A DNA stretch of 12,805 bases from F23-D06 sp963620035 (GCA_963620035.1 CAVEXN010000042.1:1-12805), one strand, 5' to 3'; shown: positions 6,683 to 12,800, numbered from the stretch's first letter. Program-made: numbers and translations. The notes: generated by a model from the sequence alone, not told the origin.

Positions 6683-7138
6683 TTAGCAGACTGATTTTTC
6701 TTTGACAGGTTTAGCGGCTGACTGCTTTTTCAGCAAGGATTCAACGGCAAGCCGGTAACTGTCAAGTCCGAAGCCGGCAATGAAACCTAAGCAGCAGCCG
6801 GAGAGCACAGACTCGCGGCGGTACCGTTCGCGTCCAAAAAGGTTTGAGATATGCACCTCTATCACGGGGCAACTGGTTGTCCTGACGGCGTCCGCCAGCA
6901 ACACAGACGTGTGCGTATATGCCCCGGCATTGAGGATCACACCCTCGTAATCCTTTGCGGCAGCTATCCTGCCGGCCAATTCAACTTCCGAATCCGATTG
7001 GAAATAGTCGAAGACATCATCCGGATACATCGTTTTCAGACACTCCAGATACTCCTCGAATGACAAGTTTCCGTATATGTTGACTTCCCGTGTGCCGAGT
7101 TGTCCAAGATTTGCGCCGTTCAAGATTAGCACTTTCAT
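6683..7138 (-). CDS. aroQ: 3-dehydroquinate dehydratase, type II
   Basis: This enzyme converts 3-dehydroquinate to 3-dehydroshikimate in the shikimate pathway; the type II form is a cytosolic dodecamer. The ATG at 7138 is chosen because family members begin right at the first beta strand (MKVLILNGANLG); a TTG three codons upstream is unlikely. Active-site residues are present: Asn10, Arg17, Tyr22 (NIYG), Asn70 and His76 (LNAGAYTHTS), Asp83, Glu94 and His96 (IEVHISN), Arg107. Length (151) is normal. Several usually conserved positions differ: NGPN is NGAN, QSNxEGEL is QSDSEVEL, and HARE is FGRE. The C-terminus carries a Lys-rich tail ending SVC. It lies 21 nt after the DivIC/FtsB-like gene, within the minus-strand block. 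Confidence 0.93.
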   Translation of the reverse strand: MKVLILNGANLGQLGTREVNIYGNLSFEEYLECLKTMYPDDVFDYFQSDSEVELAGRIAAAKDYEGVILNAGAYTHTSVLLADAVRTTSCPVIEVHISNLFGRERYRRESVLSGCCLGFIAGFGLDSYRLAVESLLKKQSAAKPVKEKSVC

Positions 7139-7159
7139 ATCGTCCAACCTTTCGTTTCT

Positions 7160-7465
7160 CTATTCGTGTATTAGTATGAATACATCTTCGTTTCTTCTGT
7201 GCATATTGAGATTTTCCCGCGCATATTTTTCAAGCAGCACGGAATCTGCATTAAGTTGCTCGAAGGTGTAAACGTTTCCCACCTGATTCTTCGTATAAAC
7301 GATTTTCTCCTCCAGATTCTGTATTTTCTTGTTAAGTTCGTAGTGCGTTTTTAAGTTATGGTCAGAAATGAACAACGTATAACAAAGGAACAAGGCGATA
7401 GTGACCCCATACAAGATGAAGAACAATCGTTTTTTCCTATTTGTCTTTGGTTCTTTCGGATCCAT
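7160..7465 (-). CDS. DivIC/FtsB-like septum formation protein
   Basis: A 101-residue bitopic membrane protein. A basic cytoplasmic N-terminus (KTNRKKR, 7-13) precedes one transmembrane helix (about 14-33), then a coiled coil (about 38-62) and the family's C-terminal motif LLEKYARENLNMHRRNEDVFIL (about 77-98). This is the DivIC/FtsB family, which joins FtsL and FtsQ/DivIB in the divisome at midcell and controls septal peptidoglycan synthesis. Membership follows from the architecture and the YARE-x-L-x-M block; FtsB and DivIC cannot be told apart here, so no symbol is given. It lies 11 nt after the rny stop codon and is probably translated from the same mRNA. Confidence 0.9.
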   Translation of the reverse strand: MDPKEPKTNRKKRLFFILYGVTIALFLCYTLFISDHNLKTHYELNKKIQNLEEKIVYTKNQVGNVYTFEQLNADSVLLEKYARENLNMHRRNEDVFILIHE

Positions 7466-7476
7466 ACGGGTTTGGT

Positions 7477-9021
7477 TTATCTGGCGTAGTTGACGGACCG
7501 GGTTTCGCGGATTACGGTGATTTTGATCTGTCCCGGGTATGTCATCTCGTTCTGTATTTTCTTTGACAAGTCGAGAGAAATCTGATTCACTTCAGCGTCT
7601 GACACTTTCTCGGCCCCGACAATGACACGGAGTTCGCGTCCTGCCTGAATAGCGTAAGTCTTGACCACGCCAGGGTACGTCAGAGCGAGGTTCTCAAGGT
7701 CATTGAGACGTTTCATATAGGCTTCTACAACCTCTCTTCGGGCACCGGGGCGTGCGCCTGATATGGCATCGCACACTTGCACGATGGGTGCTATCAGCGT
7801 GGTCATCTCCATCTCGTCATGGTGTGCTCCGATGGCATTCACGATCTCGGGACGTTCTTTGTATTGTTCTGCGAGACGGGCGCCGAACAGAGCGTGTGGC
7901 AATTCGGGTTCGGTATCGGGCACCTTGCCGATGTCGTGCAGCAGACCGGCGCGGCGTGCCATCTTGGCATTCAGTCCCAGTTCGGCGGCCATTGTCGCAC
8001 TAAGGTTTGCCACCTCTTTCGCGTGCTGGAGCAGGTTCTGACCGTACGAAGAGCGGTAACGCATCTTGCCGACCATCCGCATCAGTTCGTGCGGCATATT
8101 GTTAATGCCCAAGTCGATACATGTCCTTTTTCCGATTTCGGCGATTTCCTGTTCAATCTGTTTCTTGGTCTTGGCCACCACCTCTTCAATTCTTGCCGGA
8201 TGTATTCGTCCGTCTGACACCAGTTTCTGGAGCGAGAGGCGCGCGATTTCGCGGCGCACGGGGTCGAAACTCGACAAGAGAATGGCATCGGGAGAGTCGT
8301 CGATGATGACATCCACGCCGGTGAGGTTTTCCAACGTGCGGATATTGCGCCCCTCGCGCCCGATGATGCGGCCTTTTATCTCGTCGTTTTCGATATTGAA
8401 GACCGAAACCGTATTTTCCAACGCCACTTCAACCCCCGTGCGTTGCAAAGCATTAACCACCATTTTCTTGGCTTCCATGTTGGCCGTGTTCTTGGCTTCG
8501 TCCACAATCTCCTTGATCATCACGACGGCATCTGCTTTCGCCTCGTCCCGCATCAGTTCGACAAGTTGTGCCTTTGCCTGTTCTGATGTCAGCTCGGCTA
8601 TCGATTCAAGCTTTGCTTTCTGTATTGCGGTCTGCTCTTCGAGTTCCTTCCGTCTCTGGTTGGCGGCTTGAAGCTGCTTGTTGAGCGACTCTTTCAGCGA
8701 GGCATTCTCGGCGTTCTTGCGGTTAAGTTCCTCTTGCTTCTGGCTCAGGGTGTTCTCTTTCTGCTTTATCCTGTTCTCTGCGGAGGCAATCTGCTGCTGC
8801 TTCTCGTTTACAGTCTTCTCGTATTCGCTCTTGAGGTGCAGGAACTTCTCTTTTGCCTGCAGTATTTTCTCCTTTTTGAGCAGTTCGCCGTCTTCTTCTG
8901 CTTTCTTCAGGACTTCGCGTCCTGACTTTGTGAACTGGTTTTTCAGCAATGTGTAAGCCAAAACGAGACCGATACCTATACCGGCCAGTATGCTTATTAT
9001 TACCCAAAGTATGTTAGTCAT
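7477..9021 (-). CDS. rny: Ribonuclease Y
   Basis: A 514-residue membrane-anchored endoribonuclease that starts decay of many mRNAs, cutting single-stranded RNA at the inner membrane. Domains in order: N-terminal transmembrane helix (about 4-24), long charged coiled coil (about 35-190), KH RNA-binding domain with IKGRIIGREGRNIRTLE (about 215-231), and HD domain with His333, the pair His362-Asp363 (LLHDIGK), GAHHDE (398-403) and Asp418 (VCDAISGARPGARRE). The C-terminus ends VIRETRSVNYAR, as in the family. The frame extends 50 codons upstream through a T-rich leader to 9171 in the 6S gene; Met at 9021 (MTNILWV, directly before the membrane helix) is the proper start. It follows the 6S terminator by 85 nt and has no strong -7 box of its own. 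Confidence 0.97.
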   Translation of the reverse strand: MTNILWVIISILAGIGIGLVLAYTLLKNQFTKSGREVLKKAEEDGELLKKEKILQAKEKFLHLKSEYEKTVNEKQQQIASAENRIKQKENTLSQKQEELNRKNAENASLKESLNKQLQAANQRRKELEEQTAIQKAKLESIAELTSEQAKAQLVELMRDEAKADAVVMIKEIVDEAKNTANMEAKKMVVNALQRTGVEVALENTVSVFNIENDEIKGRIIGREGRNIRTLENLTGVDVIIDDSPDAILLSSFDPVRREIARLSLQKLVSDGRIHPARIEEVVAKTKKQIEQEIAEIGKRTCIDLGINNMPHELMRMVGKMRYRSSYGQNLLQHAKEVANLSATMAAELGLNAKMARRAGLLHDIGKVPDTEPELPHALFGARLAEQYKERPEIVNAIGAHHDEMEMTTLIAPIVQVCDAISGARPGARREVVEAYMKRLNDLENLALTYPGVVKTYAIQAGRELRVIVGAEKVSDAEVNQISLDLSKKIQNEMTYPGQIKITVIRETRSVNYAR

Positions 9022-9106
9022 TGTCTGTTGATGTATTTTTTGATAGTTTGTAATTAAATTATTCGGTTCTGTCTTTCTTTTGTTTCTTTGGGGCGGGCGA
9101 GTAATG

Positions 9107-9296
9107 AAAAAAACCGCATAAGTCCTGTAGGGTTTCGAAAAACTCCTGACTGATATGATTGAAGGTGCCACTCAATCGCGAACGTCCACGGGTTTTGCAC
9201 CATCCGTATGGATTCAGGCCTGCTCTTAATCGAGTAAGCGTCCCCTTCGTTTGAAAAATATGTTGAGTTTTACAAACGTATCTGGACTTATGCGGG
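9107..9296 (-). ncRNA. ssrS: 6S RNA candidate
   Basis: No protein gene fits 9022-9316. The minus strand can form a long closed structure: a perfect 12-bp closing stem (CCGCATAAGTCC at 9295-9284 with GGACTTATGCGG at 9125-9114) followed directly by seven T's (9113-9107), so the stem doubles as an intrinsic terminator. Inside are a 6-bp side hairpin CGTTTG/CAAACG (9278-9273 with 9253-9248), an inner helix ACTCGAT/ATTGAGT (9235-9229 with 9176-9170), and an apical ATCC-ATAC-GGAT hairpin. Size (about 190 nt) and the stem-bubble-stem design fit 6S RNA, which mimics an open promoter and binds sigma70 RNA polymerase. The position just downstream of zapA repeats the classical zapA-ssrS linkage. Identity rests on structure and context; a covariance search would settle it. 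Confidence 0.8.
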
Positions 9297-9316
9297 ATGT
9301 CGTGTCAAAGAACGTA

Positions 9317-9613
9317 TTAATCAATTTCAAATTTATCTGTAAGATCCTTTAGGGATTCCATCATCGGAACAATCTCCTCATCGTAACTTTTCAGTCTTTC
9401 TTCATCTGCCAGCCATTTCACAACAAAATCAACCAATATTTTGGATAATAAATCCTGATGATCTGTATATTTCCATCTCTTTGCAAACTCCAGAAAACTG
9501 TCATTGATTATCTTTTCGGCCTCTCTGAAATAGTGTTCCCACTCCTTTTCTATCACAATCGTCATCGGTCGCTGCGCCACCTGTATCGTAACCGAAATCC
9601 TTTCTCCTTCCAT
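9317..9613 (-). CDS. zapA: Cell division protein ZapA-like
   Basis: A 98-residue cytosolic protein. The N-terminal beta-strand head (ISVTIQVAQRPMTIVIE, 6-22) followed by long helices (about 25-97) with a charged coiled-coil tail is the ZapA fold, a tetrameric factor that bundles FtsZ filaments at the division ring. It starts with MEGERISVTIQVAQRPM, close to other Bacteroidetes ZapA proteins. It lies 12 nt after the small coiled-coil gene and 20 nt before the 6S RNA 5' end. The name rests on family pattern and on the neighbouring division gene. Confidence 0.88.
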   Translation of the reverse strand: MEGERISVTIQVAQRPMTIVIEKEWEHYFREAEKIINDSFLEFAKRWKYTDHQDLLSKILVDFVVKWLADEERLKSYDEEIVPMMESLKDLTDKFEID

Positions 9614-9622
9614 TTTCCTGTT

Positions 9623-9910
9623 CTATTTAGAGAGCATTGCCACACATCGGTCTATCTCCCGTACCCAATCGTTTATCTGTTTTTTTGTCTTTTGTTTATC
9701 TTCTTTACTTAATATTGCATTCGTTACCGTTAAAATCTTCATTCTGTTCTCCATATCCGACAGCCGTTTCTCCAGTTCTTCGCATTCTGCCCGCAGATTG
9801 TCATTCTGCCGGCACAAGTCCGCATTTTGCTTCTTCAACTCGGCATCCTTTGCAAGCGCCTCTTTGACATTGTATTCTATCTTGTTGTATAAGCTCTCAA
9901 ACGATGCCAT
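9623..9910 (-). CDS. Small coiled-coil protein upstream of zapA
   Basis: A 95-residue protein without signal peptide or membrane segment. Residues about 15-62 are a heptad-rich coiled coil (KEALAKDAELKKQNADL and onward), with a basic linker (69-77) and a final helix NDWVREIDRCVAMLSK. I do not recognise a named family. Genes like this often stand directly before zapA in Bacteroidetes, and the size and coiled coil recall ZapB, the partner of ZapA, so a division-ring role is an inference only. The frame continues 11 codons upstream, but that would put the start inside the -7 box, so ATG 9910 is chosen. It is the first gene of the minus-strand block; its transcript leader would be very short (about 16-20 nt). 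Confidence 0.85.
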   Translation of the reverse strand: MASFESLYNKIEYNVKEALAKDAELKKQNADLCRQNDNLRAECEELEKRLSDMENRMKILTVTNAILSKEDKQKTKKQINDWVREIDRCVAMLSK

Positions 9911-9932
9911 TCTTGTCGTACATAAAGACGTG

Positions 9933-9963
9933 CAAAAATACAATTTTTACCCCGATGTTCAAA
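9933..9963 (-). promoter_or_regulatory. Full Bacteroidetes promoter of the coiled-coil/zapA/6S/rny block
   Basis: Minus strand: -33 box TTTG (9963-9960), 19-nt spacer, -7 box TATTTTTG (9940-9933). Both boxes and the spacing match the TTTG-N19-TAnnTTTG consensus. It is the best promoter in the window. Confidence 0.8.
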
Positions 9964-10094
9964 TATAAAATGCCAAATTTATTTTCATCGGTTTTTTGTT
10001 GTTTAAAACATACTGAAAATCAAAATATTACATAATATAGTTCATTTTTTTCGACTTTTTATGTATAACGTGTCATCAATCAGTAAATTTATTG

Positions 10095-10102
10095 TATTTT
10101 TG
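10095..10102 (+). promoter_or_regulatory. -7 box of the sigma factor gene
   Basis: TATTTTTG matches TAnnTTTG; no -33 TTTG is seen at the expected spacing. Transcription would begin near 10107-10110, leaving a leader of about 110 nt. Confidence 0.6.
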
Positions 10103-10170
10103 CGCCTGTTATTCTGAAACATTAACAACCCATTAAATCATAAGGAGACCGGCTATCGATTAAAAATCTA

Positions 10171-10211
10171 CTTTCTTAATACTTATAGTAAAAAACTACA
10201 AAAGAAAGGAG
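10171..10211 (+). promoter_or_regulatory. Shine-Dalgarno of the sigma gene partly inside a possible hairpin
   Basis: AAAGGAG (10205-10211) stands 6 nt before ATG 10218, an unusually good Shine-Dalgarno for this lineage. CTTTCTT (10171-10177) can pair with AAGAAAG (10202-10208), with an inner TAGT/ACTA helix (10186-10189 with 10195-10198), covering four of its seven bases. The helix is A-U rich and weak. Confidence 0.45.
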
Positions 10212-10217
10212 TCCATT

Positions 10218-10802
10218 ATGAATGGTGTCATGAAGTTGACAGACAATGAATTGATAGCACGGTATCAGGCTGGTGACGAGTCGGCGTTGAAAACGCTTGT
10301 GATGCGGTACGAAAAAAGGCTCTTCTCCTATATCCTGATTTCCGTAAAGAACAAAGAATTGGCCGAGGACATTTTCCAAGACACGTTCATCAAGGTCATC
10401 AACACCATCCGTTCAGGCAATTACCATGAAGAGGGAAAGTTCTTCCAATGGATCATGCGCATTGCCAACAACCTTAAAATCGACTATTACAGACGGATGC
10501 AGCGGATGCCCGTATTTGAGAACGGCAATGAATTCGACATCTTCGACGTTCTTAGCACTATGGAGGATTCTGTCGAGCAGAAAATCATAAAAGAACAGAT
10601 TTACAGCGACTTGCGCCGCATCATCGAATATTTGCCGGCCGAACAGAAAGAGGTGCTGGTCATGCGCATCTATCAGGAATACAGTTTCAAGGAAATCTCT
10701 GAAATCACCGGGGTCAGCATCAATACCGCCTTGGGCCGAATGCGCTACGCCCTCATCAACCTCCGAAAAATCATATCCAAAAACAAGATTGTAATGTATT
10801 GA
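10218..10802 (+). CDS. ECF-type RNA polymerase sigma factor
   Basis: A 194-residue sigma70-family protein with only regions 2 and 4, i.e. an ECF (group 4) sigma. Region 2 spans about 23-95, with RLFSYILISVKNKELAEDIFQDTFIKV (core binding) and FFQWIMRIANNLKIDYYRR (-10 recognition). Region 4 spans about 133-187, with LPAEQKEVLVMRIYQEYSFKEISEITGVSINTALGRMRYALINLRK, a helix-turn-helix for the -35/-33 element. It redirects RNA polymerase to a set of promoters. No anti-sigma gene or TonB/FecR-type partner is next to it, so it is an orphan or is controlled at the level of expression; its leader is about 110 nt long. The ATG at 10218 has a good Shine-Dalgarno. Met5 is a less likely alternative. The target genes are unknown. 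Confidence 0.95.
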   Translation: MNGVMKLTDNELIARYQAGDESALKTLVMRYEKRLFSYILISVKNKELAEDIFQDTFIKVINTIRSGNYHEEGKFFQWIMRIANNLKIDYYRRMQRMPVFENGNEFDIFDVLSTMEDSVEQKIIKEQIYSDLRRIIEYLPAEQKEVLVMRIYQEYSFKEISEITGVSINTALGRMRYALINLRKIISKNKIVMY

Positions 10803-10871
10803 TTTACAACTATTTGATTGTAAAATCGACTTGACTTGCCGCTGGGGTGTGCATTCTGACTGAAAAAAATG

Positions 10872-10879
10872 TACCTTTG
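10872..10879 (+). promoter_or_regulatory. -7 box of efp
   Basis: TACCTTTG matches TAnnTTTG, 35 nt before the efp ATG. No clear -33 box is seen. It indicates that efp-lpxD can be transcribed separately from the sigma gene. Confidence 0.65.
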
Positions 10880-10914
10880 CCGCCGGTTTTTTATTCATAA
10901 AAATTTAGATAATT

Positions 10915-11484
10915 ATGGCAACGACAGCGGATTTTAAAAACGGATTATGCATTGAATATAACAATGACCTGTGGACAATCGTCGAATTCCAGCATGTGAA
11001 ACCGGGCAAAGGGCCCGCTTTTGTGCGTACAAAACTGAAGAACCTCCGCAACGGCAGAGTTCTGGAATACACGTTCACCGCAGGTGTGAAGATCGACCTT
11101 GCTCGCGTGGAACGCCGCCCTTACATATTTTCTTATAAGGAAGGTGCAACTACCTATAATTTCATGCACGCCGAGACTTACGAGCCGTTGACCATCGAGA
11201 AAGACCTTATCAACAACCCAGACCTGCTCAAAGAGGGCCAGACCGTTGAGGTGATGTACCATACCGACACAGACACGCCGCTCACCTGCGAACTCCCACC
11301 TTTCGTTGACCTGGAAGTGATTGAGTCCGACCCCGGCATCAAGGGCAACACGGCCACCAACTCTCTGAAACGCGCCGTGGTGGAAACCGGTGCCGAAGTC
11401 TACGTTCCGCTTTTCATAAACACCGGCGACAAAATAAAGGTTGACACAAGAAACAACAAATACTCTGAAAGGGTTAAAGAATAA
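10915..11484 (+). CDS. efp: Translation elongation factor P
   Basis: A 189-residue EF-P, which binds between the ribosomal P and E sites and speeds peptide bonds at polyproline stretches. Three beta-barrel domains are recognisable: KOW-like domain I (about 1-63), domain II (about 67-126) and C-terminal OB domain III (about 130-186) with the signature DPGIKGNTATNSLKRAVVETGAEVYVPLFI. The tip loop KPGKGPAF carries Lys32, the position that other bacteria modify; whether it is modified here cannot be read from this window, which holds no EpmA or EpmB gene. Length is normal. lpxD-like starts 3 nt after the stop codon, so the pair is an operon. Confidence 0.97.
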   Translation: MATTADFKNGLCIEYNNDLWTIVEFQHVKPGKGPAFVRTKLKNLRNGRVLEYTFTAGVKIDLARVERRPYIFSYKEGATTYNFMHAETYEPLTIEKDLINNPDLLKEGQTVEVMYHTDTDTPLTCELPPFVDLEVIESDPGIKGNTATNSLKRAVVETGAEVYVPLFINTGDKIKVDTRNNKYSERVKE

Positions 11485-11487
11485 TTG

Positions 11488-12480
11488 ATGAGATTCCCGA
11501 GACCTCTTTCGTTAGACGAAATAATCCGTATTGTCGGTCGCCCCGTTGAAGTTGTCGGTTCCTATAGCGGGGACATCACTGGCATCAATGAACTTCACTC
11601 TGTGGAGGAAGGAGACATTACTTTCGTCGATAACGAAAAATACTATAACCGTGTGCTGCAAAGCAAGGCCTCGTTCGTCTTGATTGACAAAAACGACATC
11701 GCTTGTCCCGACGGGAAAACGCTCCTTGTCAGCGACGATCCGCTTCGTGACTATCTATCTGTGGTAAAGCATTTTGTGTCATTCAACCCGCAAAACACCA
11801 ACATACACCCTACCGCAGTCATAGGAGAAGGAACGGTCATCCAGCCGCTGGTGTTTATCGGCGAGAATGTTTGCATCGGAAAGAACTGCATCATACACTC
11901 CAACGTCAGCATTTATGCCGACACGGTCATCGGCGACAGGGTTATCATCCACTCTAACAGTACTATAGGCGGCGATGCCTGCTATTTTCAGAAAAGGCAC
12001 GAATGGACAAAGCTGGAGTCTTGCGGCAGCACCTACATCGGCGACGATGTTGAGGTGGGCTGTAACTGCTGCATCGACAAAGGCGTGTCAGGGGTCACCT
12101 ACATCGGGAAAGGCACAAAGTTCGACAACCTGGTGCAAATAGGTCACGACACGCACATCGGCGAACGCGTACTGCTGGGCGCTCAAAGTGGCATTGCCGG
12201 CTGCACCTTTATTGACGACGACTGCAAGATCTGGGCAAAATCGAGCGTGAACAAGGATCTTTATGTGGCCAAGAACACGACGCTGCTCGCTCTCTCCGCC
12301 ATCGACAAGAATGTGACCGAAAAAGGCACTACATTGTTCGGCATCCCTGCCGTGGATGCACAGAAAAAGTGGAAAGAAATGATTTATGTGAAGAATCTGG
12401 CTTCACTTTACGAAGATGTAAACAAACTCAAAGGCGAACTTAAAATCCTTTCCGAAAAGGAAATTGCCGGGCAGGAATAA
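11488..12480 (+). CDS. lpxD: LpxD-like UDP-3-O-acylglucosamine N-acyltransferase
   Basis: A 330-residue left-handed beta-helix acyltransferase. It has an N-terminal uridine-binding-type domain (about 1-100), hexapeptide repeats (about 103-255; for example IHPTAVIGEGTVIQPLVFIGENVCIGKNC) and a C-terminal helical tail (about 292-326). The catalytic-type histidine is His220 in NLVQIGHDTHIG, matching E. coli LpxD His239. LpxD adds the N-linked hydroxyacyl chain in lipid A synthesis. Departures from canonical LpxD: GADGFGF is replaced by GGDACYF (161-167), IDRGA by IDKGV (196-200), and three cysteines cluster at 192-195. In Bacteroidetes the main lpxD usually lies with lpxC/fabZ and lpxA, so this efp-linked copy may be a second enzyme with another acyl or sugar substrate. 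ATG 11488 is chosen over the TTG just before it. Confidence 0.85.
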   Translation: MRFPRPLSLDEIIRIVGRPVEVVGSYSGDITGINELHSVEEGDITFVDNEKYYNRVLQSKASFVLIDKNDIACPDGKTLLVSDDPLRDYLSVVKHFVSFNPQNTNIHPTAVIGEGTVIQPLVFIGENVCIGKNCIIHSNVSIYADTVIGDRVIIHSNSTIGGDACYFQKRHEWTKLESCGSTYIGDDVEVGCNCCIDKGVSGVTYIGKGTKFDNLVQIGHDTHIGERVLLGAQSGIAGCTFIDDDCKIWAKSSVNKDLYVAKNTTLLALSAIDKNVTEKGTTLFGIPAVDAQKKWKEMIYVKNLASLYEDVNKLKGELKILSEKEIAGQE

Positions 12481-12557
12481 ACTGCTGGCTGACGACCCTC
12501 CTGATTGACCTGTTCGGATTTTCTAATGAGGCATTAAGGATGGTGAATCAGACATTG

Positions 12558-12603
12558 CTATGAAAGGACTGACACTTATCACAAAGTGTCAGTCCTTTCA
12601 TAG
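12558..12603. terminator. Perfect 20-bp hairpin after lpxD
   Basis: 12558-12577 and 12584-12603 are exact inverted copies around a 6-nt loop; ATTG/CAAT (12554-12557 with 12606-12609) can lengthen the stem past a 2-nt bulge. It lies 77 nt after the lpxD stop. No T tract follows on either strand, so it is an untypical terminator; it could also be a bidirectional end for converging transcripts or an RNA-stabilising structure. Confidence 0.5.
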
Positions 12604-12604
12604 T

Positions 12605-12655
12605 TCAATAGTCAAGTTGTTCGCTTTTTACCAACTGATTGTTGCCCGTACCCAT
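12605..12655 (-). CDS. Possible 16-codon leaderless ORF
   Basis: Minus strand: the -7 box TATGTTTG (12668-12661) is followed after 5 nt by ATG at 12655 and a frame encoding MGTGNNQLVKSEQLDY, stop at 12605. The TGA is directly followed by the 20-bp hairpin. Leaderless translation would be required. No family is recognised; chance is a fair explanation, and the unit may instead be a non-coding transcript. Confidence 0.2.
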   Translation of the reverse strand: MGTGNNQLVKSEQLDY

Positions 12656-12660
12656 AGAAT

Positions 12661-12668
12661 CAAACATA
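12661..12668 (-). promoter_or_regulatory. Possible minus-strand -7 box
   Basis: TATGTTTG matches TAnnTTTG; ATTG 20 nt upstream is a one-mismatch -33 box. It would drive a short transcript through the 20-bp hairpin toward lpxD. Confidence 0.35.
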
Positions 12669-12720
12669 CAACAATTCAGGATTGAAAGCAATATTGTCCT
12701 AAACGTTTTTTGAAAAGACT

Positions 12721-12788
12721 AAAAAAAGGAAGTAAAGCTAAGGCAGAAAATCCTACCTTAGCAAAGAGGACCAACTCTTTTACTTCCT
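12721..12788 (-). ncRNA. Candidate small RNA with three-way junction and own terminator
   Basis: The minus-strand RNA (about 68 nt) would fold as: outer stem P1 AGGAAGTAAA (12788-12779) with TTTACTTCCT (12736-12727), 10 bp perfect; P2 AGAG-TTGGTC-CTCT (12778-12765); P3 GCTAAGGTAG (12762-12753) with CTGCCTTAGC (12746-12737), 10 bp including one U-G, loop GATTTT. Seven T's (12727-12721) follow P1, as in an intrinsic terminator. The pair that is U-G on the minus strand is C-A on the plus strand, so the minus strand is the folding one. A full -7 box (TATATTTG, 12800-12793) ends 4 nt before P1, so the transcript would begin at the structure itself. I know no named family that fits. If the promoter is false, it is still a branched terminator for a gene coming from beyond the right edge. 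Confidence 0.6.
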
Positions 12789-12792
12789 ATGG

Positions 12793-12800
12793 CAAATATA
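12793..12800 (-). promoter_or_regulatory. -7 box of the candidate small RNA
   Basis: TATATTTG on the minus strand is a full TAnnTTTG match. The -33 position lies beyond the window edge and cannot be checked. Confidence 0.5.

Larger units (their letters stand above)
9911..10217. promoter_or_regulatory. Divergent intergenic region between the zapA block and the sigma factor gene
   Basis: 307 bases without a gene, very AT-rich. It holds the minus-strand promoter (9933-9963), a plus-strand -7 box (10095-10102), and a leader of about 110 nt for the sigma gene. No repeat or small ORF with a good start was found. Confidence 0.7.

Noticed and set aside
8066..8671. 201-codon plus-strand frame
   Set aside because: Antisense to the KH/HD region of rny; low-complexity Ser-rich translation.
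9022..9171. 50-codon N-terminal extension of RNase Y
   Set aside because: It would run into the 6S gene and its T tract; RNase Y proteins begin at the membrane helix encoded from 9021.
10801..10826. Hairpin GATTTACAA/TTGTAAAATC after the sigma gene
   Set aside because: One bulge, A-T rich and no T tract; too weak to call a terminator.
12721..12788. Hammerhead-type ribozyme, integron attC site or IS end
   Set aside because: No CUGAUGA/GAAA core, no attC core triplets and no transposase are visible; the T7 end and -7 box fit a small RNA or terminator better.
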